Assembly: GCF_014905175.1 (NCBI RefSeq)
Contig: NC_057790.1
Span: 5,394,001-5,458,000, forward strand
Source: Aphidius gifuensis
Taxonomy: Eukaryota; Arthropoda; Insecta; Hymenoptera; Braconidae
Direction: 5' to 3'
DNA length: 64,000 nt
In this document: positions 62,378 to 64,000 of the stretch, in pieces
Numbering within the stretch: position 1 is the stretch's first letter
Layout of the letters: every line of letters starts with the position of its first letter
Notes under the pieces: model-generated
Database searches by the model: none
Seen by the model: only the letters and a program-made list of their open reading frames with translations
Told to the model about the DNA's origin: nothing
Made by a program: the position numbers and the translations under genes

Positions 62378-64000
62378 GTAAATTCAATAACCATAAATTG
62401 TACATTATATAAATTCAATTAGTTGTATTGAGTCACTGAAGAAAAAAAAAAAAACAACATAATAATACAAATTTATTTATTTTACAGAAAAAAAGAAAAA
62501 AAGATTCTACTTATATTTATTAATAACCAACACATATAAATTTAATTTAATGGAGAAAAATGATTATAAAAACACCACTATATTATTTGAAGCTATACAA
62601 TTTTCCATTGTATTCAAGTAAGTTTTTTTTAAATTAAAAATAAAAAATACAACAGTAGTGTTTAAAGACACTGATGATAACTCTCTTACAAAATAATAAG
62701 TAGCATGTTCAGGGTTTTATATAGGGCGCATCAAAAAGAGTCATCAAAACTAAGCAAAAAGACAGTATTTGAAAGAGTAAAGTCTTCTCATGTATGAACG
62801 CAACAAGTACGATAATTTTTTATTATTTATTAACGTCAATTCGCGTCTGTATAATTTGCTCACGCAAGACGTTTTTGTGCATTGGGTAAGCGTGCAAAAA
62901 AGAAAAAGAAAAAGTCACGTGCCCCTGAACGGGTTCGTGTGCTGGTCATTTTTTCTTTTTCACTGTTTATATGATGATGAATAAAAGAAGTATAAAGTAA
63001 AAACATTGTAATCTTATGCACACGCTTCAGGTACATACTGCATACTATATGTATACACCATATAAAAAAAAATATATATATTTTCAATACCGTTAGACGA
63101 AAAGAAGGCGTATATTCTCGTCATCATTTTAGCATCACAACAAAAGCTTGACTTGTGATGTATCCTTGGTATCCTTGACGTTATACCGATTGGTAAGAAT
63201 ATGTATATGCAATACTTGAAGACATATAGAAATAATATAACACAAACAAGATAAGTTAAAAGTGAAGATGGCGGTAAGTTTGGTACAGTGGGGGATTTAA
63301 GCCAGGATTGGCGTCACGCTGTCGGGTACACCGGTTTCGAGTTGCTCCTTCTTTTTTTTATTTATTTTTTTTTTTTTATAATTCTTGTTTTTCCTTTCTT
63401 TTTTCTCTATATACTTTTTCGTTTTTTTTTTATTATTCTTCTCCGTCTTTTTCTTTTTATTTTTCTTCTTATTCTTGAGGTAGTTTTGCATCAGCTTCAT
63501 GCAAGTCAACTGTTAACAAATACGACCCATACGACGACTACAACAACGACGAAGAAAACAAACTGGGTGTACGTAGTTTTACTGTCGTATCAACGGGATA
63601 CATCGGCAGTCTAGGCACATGTGCCTGTAGTTCCTCTTTCAAAGTAAAAAATCTAAAATAAAAAATAAATAAATAATAGTAAACTAAAAAAAAAAAAACA
63701 ATTTATATAAAAAGATATATTAGCTTTCAAATAAGGAAGAGAAAAGAATTGAGAATTGATGACAAGCCAATTGAATTATGATGAAATTGAGACTTTTAAA
63801 AAATATAAAATAAAAAAAAAAAAATTTATATTGCAGAAGGACATGAACAAGCATGAGGTAAGCAATGTAATGAGTATAGACATGCAATGTAATGTTAAAT
63901 GTAAACATATTGTTTGTTGACGTATAATTACTTATTGACAATATAAGTTTTGTCGTAAATGATGAGATGGTTATATATATTTTATGTATGTCGACAGGGT
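62378..64000. other. AT-rich end of the window
   Basis: A possible initiation site followed by a donor (ATGGCG|GTAAGT) lies at 63268-63275. Otherwise the stretch holds homopolymers and simple repeats, with no complete gene. Confidence 0.45.
63268..63273 (+). other. Possible first coding exon: ATGGCG followed by consensus donor
   Basis: AAGATGGCG|GTAAGTTTGG combines a strong initiation context (A at -3, G at +4) with a perfect 5' splice site. It could be the start (Met-Ala) of a gene continuing past the window end. A two-codon exon with no promoter evidence is weak support. Confidence 0.18.

Noticed and set aside
1..64000. CRISPR array, rRNA, intact tRNA, known microRNA or retrovirus-like genes
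   Set aside because: Looked for regular spacer repeats, conserved rRNA text, TTCGA-type T-arms with pairing stems, familiar insect miRNA seeds, and gag/pol motifs; none found.

Overview
This window is strongly AT-rich eukaryotic DNA with spliceosomal GT-AG introns, long homopolymer A and T runs, many microsatellites and several terminal-inverted-repeat elements. It looks like an animal genome, most likely an insect with a very AT-rich genome. I cannot fix the order or species from the sequence. No bacterial operons, CRISPR arrays, rRNA genes or intact tRNA genes are visible. Most of the longer open frames are runs of Phe, Tyr, Ile or Lys read from poly-T, poly-A or (TA)n and are not genes.

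The one gene I can support well lies on the minus strand in the first 10 kb. Three coding exons (10146-10008, 4693-4287 and 1087-902) join through canonical splice sites with matching phases into a 243-residue protein. It has a short N-terminal helix-like segment, a long Pro/Arg/Ser-rich disordered middle, a textbook BH3 motif at residues 165-177 (V-x3-L-R-x-I-A-D-D-F-H) and a short C-terminal hydrophobic tail anchor with basic ends (about 225-243). That is the architecture of a pro-apoptotic BH3-only BCL-2 family protein such as vertebrate BIM, BMF or HRK. BH3-only proteins are barely known in insects, so this is the main finding. Its introns (about 5.3 and 3.2 kb) and the 10-15 kb upstream region hold CpG-richer islands that may carry promoter or enhancer activity.

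From about 15 to 64 kb I see no confidently coding gene. The region holds several inverted-repeat or MITE-like elements: 15.2, 16.2 and 18.8 kb; a 1.4 kb element at 26.3-27.7 kb with a nested insertion; a related end at 37.3 kb; and a GC-richer 1 kb repeat at 40.5-41.5 kb with internal tandem repeats and a tRNA-like segment. A few small open frames could be real: a spliced 35-codon frame near 18.0 kb, a 104-codon frame with a C-terminal membrane segment at 35.5-35.9 kb on the minus strand, and an open terminal frame at 0.4-0.6 kb on the minus strand. From about 45 kb onward several plus-strand islands are bounded by good acceptor and donor sites. They could be exons of a noncoding or UTR-rich transcript.

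Taken together, the window reads as a dispersed pro-apoptotic gene beside a long gene-poor, repeat-bearing stretch. A large regulatory landscape is possible but is inference.
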